From Myxococcus eversor (GTDB lineage Bacteria > Myxococcota > Myxococcia > Myxococcales > Myxococcaceae), in NCBI RefSeq assembly GCF_010894455.1, contig NZ_JAAIXY010000025.1:62001-126000 (forward strand): a stretch of DNA of 64,000 bases, read 5' to 3'. Below, piece after piece: positions 16,508-23,912 of the stretch (the stretch's first letter is position 1; each line of letters opens with the position of its first letter). Position numbers and translations under genes: made by a program. The notes beneath the pieces are model-generated. The model worked only from the letters and a program-made list of their open reading frames with translations, was not told the origin of the DNA and searched no databases.

Positions 16508-17260
16508 ATGCTCATCGACCTGCACGCCCATTCCCACCTGTCCAAGGGGTGCGAGTTGGACCCTCGCGCCGTGTTGGAAAGGGCCGCGCTGTTCGGCCTG
16601 GACGGGGTGGCCTTCACGGAGACCAATACCCAGGACGGCTGTGACGAGCTGTTCGAGATTGGCGCCAAGTCGAAGGTGAAGGTGTTCGTCGGGCTGGAGC
16701 TGGTGACGGACCGCGGCCAATACCTGTGCTTCTTCCCGAAGCCGGAGCTGGCCCCGGAGCCCGTGCAGATGTGGGGCAGCAACCGCGAGAAGCCCTGGAG
16801 CGCGGCGGAGTGTCTGCCCAAGGTGAAGGGGATGGGCGCCGCCATCATCGCGGCGCGGCCCTTCGACAGGGATTCGCCCAACCCGGCCATGGACTTCGTG
16901 CGCTCGCTCACCGTGCTGAGCGCCGTGGAGGGCTACAACGCCCGGGTGAAGCAGACCGCCAATGACCTGGCCGTGGAGGCCGCCGAGGCGCTCAAGCTGC
17001 CCTGCACCGGTGGCAGCGACGTGCGCGGCTCCCTGGACGAGATGGGTCGCGGCGCCACGTTCTTCAAGAACCCCGTGACGACGCAGGCCCAGTTGGTGGC
17101 CGAGCTGCTCAAGGGCGAGTTCTGGCCGGTGATGGCCGGTGAGCTGCCCCGCCTCACGCGCCCCGGCGAGGCCCAGGCGGCTCGCAAGCAGGGCGGCGGG
17201 GGTGGTGGCGGTGGTGGTGGCAAGCGCCGCCGCGGTGGTGGCGGCGGCGGTCGCCGGTAG
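16508..17260 (+). CDS. PHP-domain metal-dependent hydrolase with Gly/Arg-rich tail
   Basis: 250 residues. The PHP (polymerase and histidinol phosphatase) fold starts at residue 1 with IDLHAHSHLS. It continues with VAFTETN, VGLELVT, an AARPFDRD stretch and, near 180, TGGSDVRG, which supply typical PHP metal ligands. The enzyme probably hydrolyses a phosphoester; the substrate cannot be told. The last 30 residues are a run of Gly broken by KRRR and RR, encoded by ggt/ggc repeats at about 17191-17256. Such RGG-like tails often bind nucleic acid. A good ATG follows GGGAGCGGCGCCC. It converges with the lipoprotein gene at 17277. Confidence 0.85.
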   Translation: MLIDLHAHSHLSKGCELDPRAVLERAALFGLDGVAFTETNTQDGCDELFEIGAKSKVKVFVGLELVTDRGQYLCFFPKPELAPEPVQMWGSNREKPWSAAECLPKVKGMGAAIIAARPFDRDSPNPAMDFVRSLTVLSAVEGYNARVKQTANDLAVEAAEALKLPCTGGSDVRGSLDEMGRGATFFKNPVTTQAQLVAELLKGEFWPVMAGELPRLTRPGEAQAARKQGGGGGGGGGGKRRRGGGGGGRR

Positions 17261-17276
17261 TCGTTCAAAGCGGGCG

Positions 17277-18023
17277 CTACGGCAGGACGGAGGCGCCCGC
17301 CTCCTCGGCGCGAGCCAGGCGGCCATCCGAGATGAAGGCCTTGCGACGGCCTCCCGGATAGGTCCACTCCTCGTTCTTCGCGGTGCCCTCCAGCGTGCGC
17401 CGCACCAGCTCCGGCGGCCCCCAGGCCATGCGCACGGCGTCCGCGGACATGTTGGCCACCAGACGCTTCTCCTTCACGGCGTCGCGCACGGGCGGCGCCA
17501 GGGCCTCCAACTGGGCCTTGGGATTCTGGGGCGTGAGGTACTTCTCCACCTCCGCGCGGAAGTCGTTGGGCTGCTCCAGGTTGGGCGGCAGCACCAGCAC
17601 GAGGGGCGGCGCGTCCGGCTTGCCGTCCTCGGCCAGGTAGATCCACGGCCAGGTGCGCGGCGTGTAGAGGACGCGCTCGGCCACCACCCACGCGGTGGGG
17701 AACTCCACCTTGGTGATGCGCAGCTTCGTGCCCACGGGCAGGGTGCGCTCCACGGCGCCGGGGTTGATGGGCTTGCCCTTGCTGTCATCCAGGAGGCGCA
17801 CGTCGTCCGGCGCATAGGGCGTGAGCAGCCGCTTGGAGCCGTCCCCGAAGAAGGGGGTGACGTTGCCGGAGACGCGCAGGTACTGCTCCGCCTCCGGGCC
17901 GGTGAGCGTGCGTTGGAGCGACGCGCGGGCGTCCGGCGCCATGCGGGTGTAGTTGCCACAGCCGACCGCGACCGCGGCCAGCACGAGGAGGGACAGCGAG
18001 GAGAAGGGGTGTCGGGCGAGCAT
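17277..18023 (-). CDS. Lipoprotein with BamE/SmpA-like C-terminal segment
   Basis: 248 residues. The signal peptide ends LAAVAVGCGNY (Cys near 22), a lipobox. The middle holds a beta-rich segment (LPVGTKLRITKVEFPTAWVV). The C-terminal part (ANMSADAVRMAWGPPELV ... EEWTYPGGRRKAFISDGRL) has the BamE/SmpA pattern: a helix ending in GPP, then EEW.Y and strands. This suggests an envelope lipoprotein, possibly a helper in outer-membrane assembly, but the match was judged by eye. It is the last gene of a minus-strand series from 19929. Confidence 0.8.
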   Translation of the reverse strand: MLARHPFSSLSLLVLAAVAVGCGNYTRMAPDARASLQRTLTGPEAEQYLRVSGNVTPFFGDGSKRLLTPYAPDDVRLLDDSKGKPINPGAVERTLPVGTKLRITKVEFPTAWVVAERVLYTPRTWPWIYLAEDGKPDAPPLVLVLPPNLEQPNDFRAEVEKYLTPQNPKAQLEALAPPVRDAVKEKRLVANMSADAVRMAWGPPELVRRTLEGTAKNEEWTYPGGRRKAFISDGRLARAEEAGASVLP

Positions 18024-18069
18024 CGGGGCACCTTCCGCGACAGGGCGCGCGGGAAGTGCCTTGCTTAGC

Positions 18070-18273
18070 TCAGCGTGATGCCTGCGTCAGCGTCGTCGCG
18101 GCGGAGGCTTCCCGCTTGCCGCCACGGCAGCCTCGCTGTGGCGGACACACGGGCCCCCGGCCATGCGGGTCCGGCACCAACAGGAAGCGGCCGAGCCCTC
18201 GCGTATCCGTGAGCTCCGGGTGACCGCACAGAGCGCATTGGCGGGGAGGACGCTTGGAGGGGGGGAAGGGCAC
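18070..18273 (-). CDS. Small Cys-rich (zinc-binding type) protein
   Basis: 67 residues: QCALCGHPELTDTRGLGRF, then GPVCPPQRGC. Two CxxC-like pairs bracket a short beta hairpin, as in small zinc ribbons. The start is GTG 18273; no strong ribosome site is visible. It lies 60 bases after the FmdB-type gene and 46 before the lipoprotein gene on the same strand. Support: the Cys spacing and the fit in a gap of the operon. It could be a chance frame. Confidence 0.5.
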   Translation of the reverse strand: MPFPPSKRPPRQCALCGHPELTDTRGLGRFLLVPDPHGRGPVCPPQRGCRGGKREASAATTLTQASR

Positions 18274-18333
18274 GGGGAGCGAGTGTGCGTCGCTCCCGGA
18301 CCCCGCGCGAATTTTCCGCCCCTCCGCGTCCGA

Positions 18334-18678
18334 CTACTTCTTGTCGCTCGAGGCCGCGGCCGGCGCGGGGGCGCTGCTCGGCGCCGCGGCGGCGGGCGTC
18401 GACGACGTGCCGCTGCTCGAGGAGCTCGATGAAGACGAGGAGCCGCTGGAACCCGAGGTGCTCGAGGAGGAGGACGAGGAGCCGTCCTTCTTCGTGGAGC
18501 TGTACAGGTCCGAGTACCAGCCACCGCCCTTGAGGACGAAGCTGGAGCGGCTGAGCATCTTGGTCAGCGGACCCTCGGCGCCGCACGTGGCGCACACGGC
18601 GGGCGGCGGGTCGGAGAACTTCTGCAGCACGTCGATGACTTTTCCACAGCTCTGACAGGCGTACTCGTAGATGGGCAT
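18334..18678 (-). CDS. FmdB-family zinc ribbon protein with serine-rich tail
   Basis: 114 residues. The first 50 are a classic FmdB/CxxC zinc ribbon: MPIYEYACQSCG, then VCATCG, and LTKMLSRSSFVLKGGGWYSDLY, the usual motif after the ribbon. The rest is low complexity: about 30 residues almost all Ser, then Ala/Pro. FmdB proteins were named for a regulator of formamidase, but most have no known role. It starts 15 bases after the stop of the 411-residue gene, so they are co-transcribed. Confidence 0.9.
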   Translation of the reverse strand: MPIYEYACQSCGKVIDVLQKFSDPPPAVCATCGAEGPLTKMLSRSSFVLKGGGWYSDLYSSTKKDGSSSSSSSTSGSSGSSSSSSSSSSGTSSTPAAAAPSSAPAPAAASSDKK

Positions 18679-18693
18679 GGTCGCGGTGCCTCT

Positions 18694-19929
18694 TCAGGGA
18701 GTTGAGGGGGGAGCGCCGGGGTAGAGCTGCTTGCGCAGCCCCTCCGCGAGCCCCAGGCGCTCGATGGCGCGGAAGATGAGCTCCGCGGGCGAGCCGTACT
18801 TGCGGCCCACGGAGTCGCAGAGTCCGTGCAGGTCCGTGGCGCCGGGCAGCTCGTCCCGCATCAGCCGCTCCAGGTCCTTGCGGAGCGACTCGTTGAACTT
18901 GCGCTGGATGCCCAGGTCCACGAGGTACTTCTCACGGCCCAGCAGATCCAACCGGTGCGTCAGGTGCGAGGTGGCCAGCGCCTCGCGGCGGAAGCGCTCG
19001 CGCAGCGCCTCCACGTCCTCGGACAGCCCCACGGAGGCCACCAGCCGCGCCAGCTCCGGCGGACTGACGCCCAGCGCCCAGCCCACCCGGCCCGTGGCGC
19101 CACGCTGCTGGGTGTAGGCGTCCAGGACCTGGAGCTTCTCCTTCTCCTTCAGCGCGTCGAGCAGGCCGTGATCGCGCAGCACCGTCTCCAGATCCACGAG
19201 CGTCAGGTCGCCGCGCGAGCCGTTGAAGCGGTGGGACATGTTGCGCAGCAGGGCGAAGCGGTGCTCGGAGCCCTCCAGGGAGGCCTCCAGGAGGTCCTTG
19301 CCGCCGGCGCGCGTCAGCTCCACGAAGGGCGTGCGGGGTGCCTCCACGCGGGTGAAGCGGCCCCGGGGACGGGGAAGGTCGCGACGCAGGAAGCTGGGCC
19401 CGTCATCCAGGGTCTGAAGCTCCTGCTCGGAGGGCGAGGTCGTCTCCTCGTCCACCAGGGTGGAGCGCTTCTTCGGAGCGATGCGCTCCTGGACGGTGGC
19501 CTCCTCGGCCGCCTTGGAGCCCTTCTTCGCCTTGCCGGAGGACTCGGCGGGCTTCGTGGCGGGCAGGGCGAAGGAGGGGATGGAAGGGTCCGCGGCCGGG
19601 GCGGGCTTGGGGGTCTTCTCCTCCCGCACGTAGGCCAGCTCGCGGGCCACGTCGTAGTAGCCACAGCTCTGACGCTGGGCGGCAACGGCGGGGGCGGTAC
19701 CTCGGAGGATGTCCACGACGGCGAAGGGCCCCAGGGGGGTGGTCTCCGGCTCGGCGTCGGTGAGGGCCCGGACCCGGAAGTCGTCGTCCTCGAGCAGCAG
19801 GGCGAGTGCTTCACGGACTTCGGGAGCGGGTGCCGGCGACTTCGCGCGCCGGCAGAAATCCGAGACGGCAACCGCCACAGGGGTGGGGACGTCGTCGGGC
19901 TGTCGTCTTCTCTGCCAGGGGCTGGTCAT
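18694..19929 (-). CDS. Hypothetical protein with Fis-like helix-turn-helix segment
   Basis: 411 residues, soluble. The N-terminal 110 residues are helical, then a charged Pro/Lys-rich linker (to about 170) leads to a C-terminal domain. Inside the latter, LETVLRDHGLLDALKEKEK and the following GATGRVGWALGVSPPELARLV resemble the Fis-type helix-turn-helix found at the end of NtrC-like activators, but there is no AAA+ domain. DNA binding is therefore only an inference. It is the first gene of the minus-strand operon with the FmdB protein, with a candidate promoter 40-70 bases upstream. Confidence 0.75.
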   Translation of the reverse strand: MTSPWQRRRQPDDVPTPVAVAVSDFCRRAKSPAPAPEVREALALLLEDDDFRVRALTDAEPETTPLGPFAVVDILRGTAPAVAAQRQSCGYYDVARELAYVREEKTPKPAPAADPSIPSFALPATKPAESSGKAKKGSKAAEEATVQERIAPKKRSTLVDEETTSPSEQELQTLDDGPSFLRRDLPRPRGRFTRVEAPRTPFVELTRAGGKDLLEASLEGSEHRFALLRNMSHRFNGSRGDLTLVDLETVLRDHGLLDALKEKEKLQVLDAYTQQRGATGRVGWALGVSPPELARLVASVGLSEDVEALRERFRREALATSHLTHRLDLLGREKYLVDLGIQRKFNESLRKDLERLMRDELPGATDLHGLCDSVGRKYGSPAELIFRAIERLGLAEGLRKQLYPGAPPSTP

Positions 19930-20283
19930 GGAAAGGTGCGGAAAAATGCTCGTTTACGAGGGCCGATGCCTCTATCTTCGTGGCCAGACAGGTGTCAATG
20001 AGCCAGTCCGACTCCATTCTAAACAGTCAGCGGCTGCTGCAAGCCATGATACGGAGGCCGGCCAGGGGAGGGAGCGCTCCTTGACGCCGGCCGCTGGCGT
20101 TGCGGGCCGCGGAGGCGGGGGGTATCAGATGCCCCGCGTTCGGAGACCAACAGAGGTCGCTGACCGTTTACTTCGAAGATGAGCGGAGCTTGGGGGGGAT
20201 GGGCGTGGGCGCGCGGTTCCGGGGCGCCGTTACAACAAGGATGAGAGGGCCAGTGCAGGGTTGGCCCCCTACCGAGGGATTTC
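19930..20283. other. Intergenic region between divergent genes
   Basis: About 350 bases between the HTH-like gene (minus) and the Fur-family gene (plus). It holds the promoter candidate noted above on the minus strand. No convincing promoter or classical Fur box (gataatgataatcattatc-like) was seen ahead of the plus-strand gene, and open frames here look non-coding. Confidence 0.6.
19969..19998 (-). promoter_or_regulatory. Candidate sigma-70-type promoter for the 19929 operon
   Basis: On the minus strand TTGACA (19998-19993) is followed after 18 bases by TAGAGG (19974-19969). Transcription would begin near 19962, about 33 bases ahead of the ATG at 19929. The -35 is perfect; the -10 is weak. 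Confidence 0.45.
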
Positions 20284-20766
20284 ATGCAGGGCCACGACCA
20301 CGACCACGACGAAATCAAGGACAAGGACGAGGTGCTCGCCCGCTACATGGCCCAGCATGGGCTGAAGAGCACGCGTCAGCGCAGCCTCATCATCGACACC
20401 TTCTTCGCGGTGGGGGGCCACCTGTCCGTCGAAGAGCTGTGGAACAAGGTGCGGGCGCAGGACGCGAAGGTCTCCGTGGCGACGGTGTACCGGACCATGA
20501 AGCTGCTCAATGAGTGCGGCCTTGCCCACGCCCGGAACTTCGGCGACGGCCAGACGCGCTACGAGGCGGCGGCGGGGAGGGATCACCACGACCACCTCAT
20601 CTGCACCCGGTGCGGCACCATCGTCGAGTTCGAGAATGATCGCATCGAGACGCTCCAGGACGCGGTGGCCAGGAAGCACGGCTTCACCGTGACGTCGCAC
20701 AAGATGGAGCTGTACGGCCTGTGCCGGGACTGTCAGCGCGGCCTTCCCGTGGCCTCGGAAGCCTGA
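20284..20766 (+). CDS. Fur-family metal-responsive repressor
   Basis: 160 residues. The N-terminus is His/Asp rich (GHDHDHDE). A winged helix follows: GLKSTRQRSLIIDTFF, HLSVEELWNKV, VSVATVYRTMKLL, the signature recognition helix of Fur proteins. The dimer domain has HHDHLICTRCGTIVEF and LYGLCRDCQ, the two CxxC pairs of the structural zinc site. Family members repress genes when bound to Fe, Zn or Mn or on loss of oxidation; which applies here cannot be decided. The gene after it starts one base past its stop. The His-rich start may be an extra metal-binding patch. Confidence 0.92.
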   Translation: MQGHDHDHDEIKDKDEVLARYMAQHGLKSTRQRSLIIDTFFAVGGHLSVEELWNKVRAQDAKVSVATVYRTMKLLNECGLAHARNFGDGQTRYEAAAGRDHHDHLICTRCGTIVEFENDRIETLQDAVARKHGFTVTSHKMELYGLCRDCQRGLPVASEA

Positions 20767-20767
20767 G

Positions 20768-21280
20768 ATGGGCGCCGCCGCGCGAGCCCTGGCCTGCCTC
20801 GCCCTGCTGACGCTGGCCGGGTGCCGGGGGACGCGGCCGGTGGATGCGGGGCCCGCCTTCCTCCAGTCGCTGGCCCTGCCGTGGGTGGGCCCCACCCCCC
20901 ACGACGTGCGCAAGCTCCAGGGCAAGGTGGTGCTGGTCTCCTTCTTCGCGACGTGGTGCTTCCCGTGTCTGGCGGAGATGCCGACGCTGGAAGCGCTCCA
21001 GCGCGACTATGGCGCCCAGGGGCTTCAGGTGATCTCCGTGGGGATGGACCTGGAGGGCGCCAAGGTGCTCCAGCCCTTCGCCAACCACTACGCGCTCAAC
21101 TACCCGGTGCTGCTGGCCTCCCCGTGGATCATCGAGGGCCGCAGCCCCTTTGGCCCCATCAAGGGGCTGCCCACCACCGTCCTCTTGGATCGGCGAGGCC
21201 GCGCGGTGGCCGGCTGGCAGGGCGTGGAAGGGCATGACGACGTGGCGAAGGCGATCGAGAAGCTCTTGAAGCAGGACTGA
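20768..21280 (+). CDS. TlpA-like thioredoxin-fold lipoprotein
   Basis: 170 residues. The signal ends LLTLAGCRG (Cys near 19), a lipobox. The thioredoxin fold has KVVLVSFFATWCFPCLAEMP with the redox pair WCFPC near 63-67, then the TlpA/ResA order FPxxxLE...GMDLEG and the cis-Pro in LPTTVLLD. It reduces or exchanges disulphides on the outer side of the membrane, for example in cytochrome maturation. It starts one base after the stop of the Fur-family gene, so it is translationally linked to it and perhaps part of a metal or redox response. Confidence 0.9.
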   Translation: MGAAARALACLALLTLAGCRGTRPVDAGPAFLQSLALPWVGPTPHDVRKLQGKVVLVSFFATWCFPCLAEMPTLEALQRDYGAQGLQVISVGMDLEGAKVLQPFANHYALNYPVLLASPWIIEGRSPFGPIKGLPTTVLLDRRGRAVAGWQGVEGHDDVAKAIEKLLKQD

Positions 21281-21392
21281 GCGCCCCAACTCGCCGGACT
21301 TGCGTGGCGCGGCGCGTGCGCGCTCCCGGGTGCTACAGGTCTGGAGCGGATTTCTTGCGAGGGCGAGGCTCGCGGGTATCGTCGCCGCGTTC

Positions 21393-21674
21393 ATGACGGC
21401 TCGCGGAAAGCTCCTGGTGGTGGCGGTCGGTGTGGCGGGGGCCTTGAGCCTGCTGTCGGTGGCGGATGCCAAGGGCTTCCGTCGCTACCTCTCCTTGCGA
21501 CAGGACGTGGATGCGCTCCAGCAGCGCAACTCCTCCCTGTCCGAGCAGAACGAGGCGCTGCGACAGGAGATCGCCGCCTTGCGCAAGGACCCCGCGGCGC
21601 TGGAGCGGGCCGTGCGTGAAGAGCTCGGCTATGTGAAGCCGGGCGAGCTCGTCTTTCATCTGGAGTCACCATGA
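21393..21674 (+). CDS. ftsB: FtsB/DivIC-type septum formation initiator
   Basis: 93 residues: short cytoplasmic start, one membrane helix (LLVVAVGVAGALSLLSV), then a coiled coil (LRQDVDALQQRNSSLSEQN, ALRQEIAALRKD) and the family ending, here EELGYVKPGELVFHL. FtsB pairs with FtsL and FtsQ to activate septal cell-wall synthesis. The frame is open from 21300, but ATG 21393 gives the standard length. Its stop overlaps the ATG of the downstream diguanylate cyclase by four bases (ATGA). FtsB and DivIC cannot be separated by eye. Confidence 0.85.
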   Translation: MTARGKLLVVAVGVAGALSLLSVADAKGFRRYLSLRQDVDALQQRNSSLSEQNEALRQEIAALRKDPAALERAVREELGYVKPGELVFHLESP

Positions 21675-23839
21675 CGTCGCTGAGCGCGTTTCCGTCGCCC
21701 GGAAGGTTGCTGCGTCATGTCGTGCGGCTGGTTCCCGCCGTCGCGGGGCTGGCCACCTTCCTCCACCTGGCGCGCGGCGGTTTCCGAGGCCTGCACACGC
21801 TGGGCTGGCCGGAGGCCGCGCTGGTGTTGTTCCTGCTGGTGGGCATCGCAGTGGCGGCGTGGCGCCGGGCCATGCGCGGCTCGGTGGGCGCCATCATCGA
21901 CCTGCGGGATGACCTGGAGCTGGGTGGCGGGCTGGTCGCCGCGGGCTTCATCGTCGTGGCCATCGGGGGAGGGGAGCTGTTCCCCATCGTCTACCTCCTG
22001 ATGGCGTTCCTGGTCGCCTTCCTGCCGCGCAACGCGGGGCTGACGCTCCTGGGCGTGGCGCTGGTGTTCGACGCGCTGGTGACGCTGGGCGGCCCGGTGC
22101 CGAACGCGGCGAGCTTCGCGATGCACTCGGCGTTCCTCGTGCTCTTCGCGGGCCTGTACCACCTGGTGCTGGCGTCGCGCATCGCCGTGGCGCGCCGGGC
22201 GGAGAACGACGCGGTGCAGAAGCGCATCCGCGAGGTGGAGGAGCGCGCGCGCACCTTCCGCCTGGTCAGCTCCGGCACTGCGGACAGCTTCAGCGGCATG
22301 AGCTCGGACGAGAAGTGGCTCGTCGCCTCGGTGAAGGAGATTGAGGGCGCGGTGCACGCGGCGCTGGAGATCGCCGAGACGGGCCTGCGCACCCACACCT
22401 GCGCGGCCTTCCTGCTCGCCTCCGACGACCGCAGCCTGAAGCTCTACGACTGCCGCTCCGGCTCCGAGCGCGTGCAGCGCGAGCGGTTCGGCGCGGGCGA
22501 GGGCATCATCGGCGGCGTGCTCAAGCGCCGCGCGCCGGTGCGGATGAACTCCGCCCAGGGCCTCAAGGGCGTGACGTACTACGAGGGCAGCGGCCCCCAC
22601 GTGCAGGCCCTGCTGGCGGTCCCCATCATCGAGGGCAGCGGCCTGGTGCGCGGCGTGCTCGTGGCGGACCGGCTGGGCCATGAGCCGTTCAGCGACCAGG
22701 ACGAGAAGCTCTTGAGCACCATCGCCGGCGAGGTGCTGCGCTCCATCGAAGTCGAGCGGGTGATGAGCTACATCCGCAAGACGCGCGACGAGAAGGACCG
22801 GTTCTTCAAGGCCATCGAGGAGCTCAACCGCGCGGGCAGCCCGGAGCAGGTCTTCGTGGCCGTGCTGGAGAGCACCCGGCAGCTCGCGGGCCTGGACTTC
22901 TGCGCGGTGACGCTGGTGTCGGAAGTGGACGGCAAGCGGATGCACCGCGTGGCGCGGATGACGGGCGTGACGGCGCAGGGCAAGGCGCTGGAGGGCCGCT
23001 CCTTCCCGGACAACAACGGGCTGGTGGCGAACGTGGTGCGCTACGGCGCGCCGCTGCCGGGACGAGACCTGAAGGCCATGGACCGCCAGGTCATCTTCGA
23101 TGACGAGACGCAGATTCGCGGCCTGGGCGCGCTGAAGATCTTCCCGCTGGTGGCGGGCGACCGCATCCTGGGCACGCTGGTGGCGGGCTCGCGCAAGAAG
23201 GCGAACTTCGAGCAGGACGTGCTGCGGATGATCGAGGTCATCGCCATTCAGGCCGCGCAGGCGGTGCTGCGCGCGCAGCTCTACGAGCAGATGGAGCGGA
23301 TGGCGACGACGGACGGGCTCACCGGCCTGTTCAACCACCGCACCTTCCAGACGAAGGCGGACGAGATTCTCGCGCAGGCGCGGCGCTACGAGCGCAAGTG
23401 CTCCGTCGTCCTCACGGACGTGGACCACTTCAAGAGCGTCAACGACACCTACGGCCACCCGACGGGAGACCAGGTGCTCAAGGGCGTGGCGCGCATCATC
23501 AAGTCCATGGCGCGCGACACCGACATCGTGGCGCGCTACGGCGGCGAGGAGTTCGTCATCGTCATGCCGGAGACGGACGCGAAGGGTGCGTTCACCATCT
23601 CCGAGCGGATTCGCGAGGCGGTGAAGGCGGAGGTCTTCCAGACGGAGATGGGGCCCCTGCGCATCACCATGTCGCTGGGCATCGCCACCTTCCCGGACCA
23701 CGGGATGGAGAAGCAGCAGCTCATCGACCTCGCGGACCAGTGCCTCTACCACTCCAAGCGCAACGGCCGGAACCAGTCCGTCACCGTGGCGCAGATGCAG
23801 CAGGGTGGCCGGAAGCTCCAGGCGGTGGAGGCCTCGTAG
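21671..23839 (+). CDS. dmxA: Membrane GAF-GAF-GGDEF diguanylate cyclase (DmxA-like)
   Basis: 722 residues. About six membrane helices (1-175) are followed by a coiled linker, two GAF-like domains (about 200-360 and 370-540) and a C-terminal GGDEF domain. The active site is intact (ARYGGEEFVIV) and a product-inhibition site RxxD (RDTD) lies five residues ahead. It should make cyclic di-GMP from two GTP. The layout is that reported for M. xanthus DmxA, a cyclase active at the division site; the symbol rests on layout and on the ATGA overlap with the FtsB-like gene, not on an alignment. It converges with the cytochrome gene. Confidence 0.85.
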   Translation: MTSLSAFPSPGRLLRHVVRLVPAVAGLATFLHLARGGFRGLHTLGWPEAALVLFLLVGIAVAAWRRAMRGSVGAIIDLRDDLELGGGLVAAGFIVVAIGGGELFPIVYLLMAFLVAFLPRNAGLTLLGVALVFDALVTLGGPVPNAASFAMHSAFLVLFAGLYHLVLASRIAVARRAENDAVQKRIREVEERARTFRLVSSGTADSFSGMSSDEKWLVASVKEIEGAVHAALEIAETGLRTHTCAAFLLASDDRSLKLYDCRSGSERVQRERFGAGEGIIGGVLKRRAPVRMNSAQGLKGVTYYEGSGPHVQALLAVPIIEGSGLVRGVLVADRLGHEPFSDQDEKLLSTIAGEVLRSIEVERVMSYIRKTRDEKDRFFKAIEELNRAGSPEQVFVAVLESTRQLAGLDFCAVTLVSEVDGKRMHRVARMTGVTAQGKALEGRSFPDNNGLVANVVRYGAPLPGRDLKAMDRQVIFDDETQIRGLGALKIFPLVAGDRILGTLVAGSRKKANFEQDVLRMIEVIAIQAAQAVLRAQLYEQMERMATTDGLTGLFNHRTFQTKADEILAQARRYERKCSVVLTDVDHFKSVNDTYGHPTGDQVLKGVARIIKSMARDTDIVARYGGEEFVIVMPETDAKGAFTISERIREAVKAEVFQTEMGPLRITMSLGIATFPDHGMEKQQLIDLADQCLYHSKRNGRNQSVTVAQMQQGGRKLQAVEAS

Positions 23840-23885
23840 TCCCCCGGCGCGGAGAGCCCCTGTCTTCGGGACTCCCCGAGCCGAA

Positions 23886-23912
23886 GTCGAACGACCCTGG
23901 CGGGTCGACGAC
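23886..23912. terminator. Hairpin between convergent genes
   Basis: An imperfect hairpin gtcg-aa-cgaccc / tggc loop / gggtcg-a-cgac lies between the stop of the diguanylate cyclase and the stop of the di-haem gene. Ten pairs with a small bulge; no T-run. Confidence 0.35.

Noticed and set aside
17190-17257. Repeat array or CRISPR
   Set aside because: It is a simple ggt/ggc run coding for Gly within the PHP gene, without spacers. No CRISPR-like repeats were seen anywhere.
21656-23752. Long minus-strand open frame opposite the diguanylate cyclase
   Set aside because: Shadow frame; GAF and GGDEF motifs lie on the plus strand.
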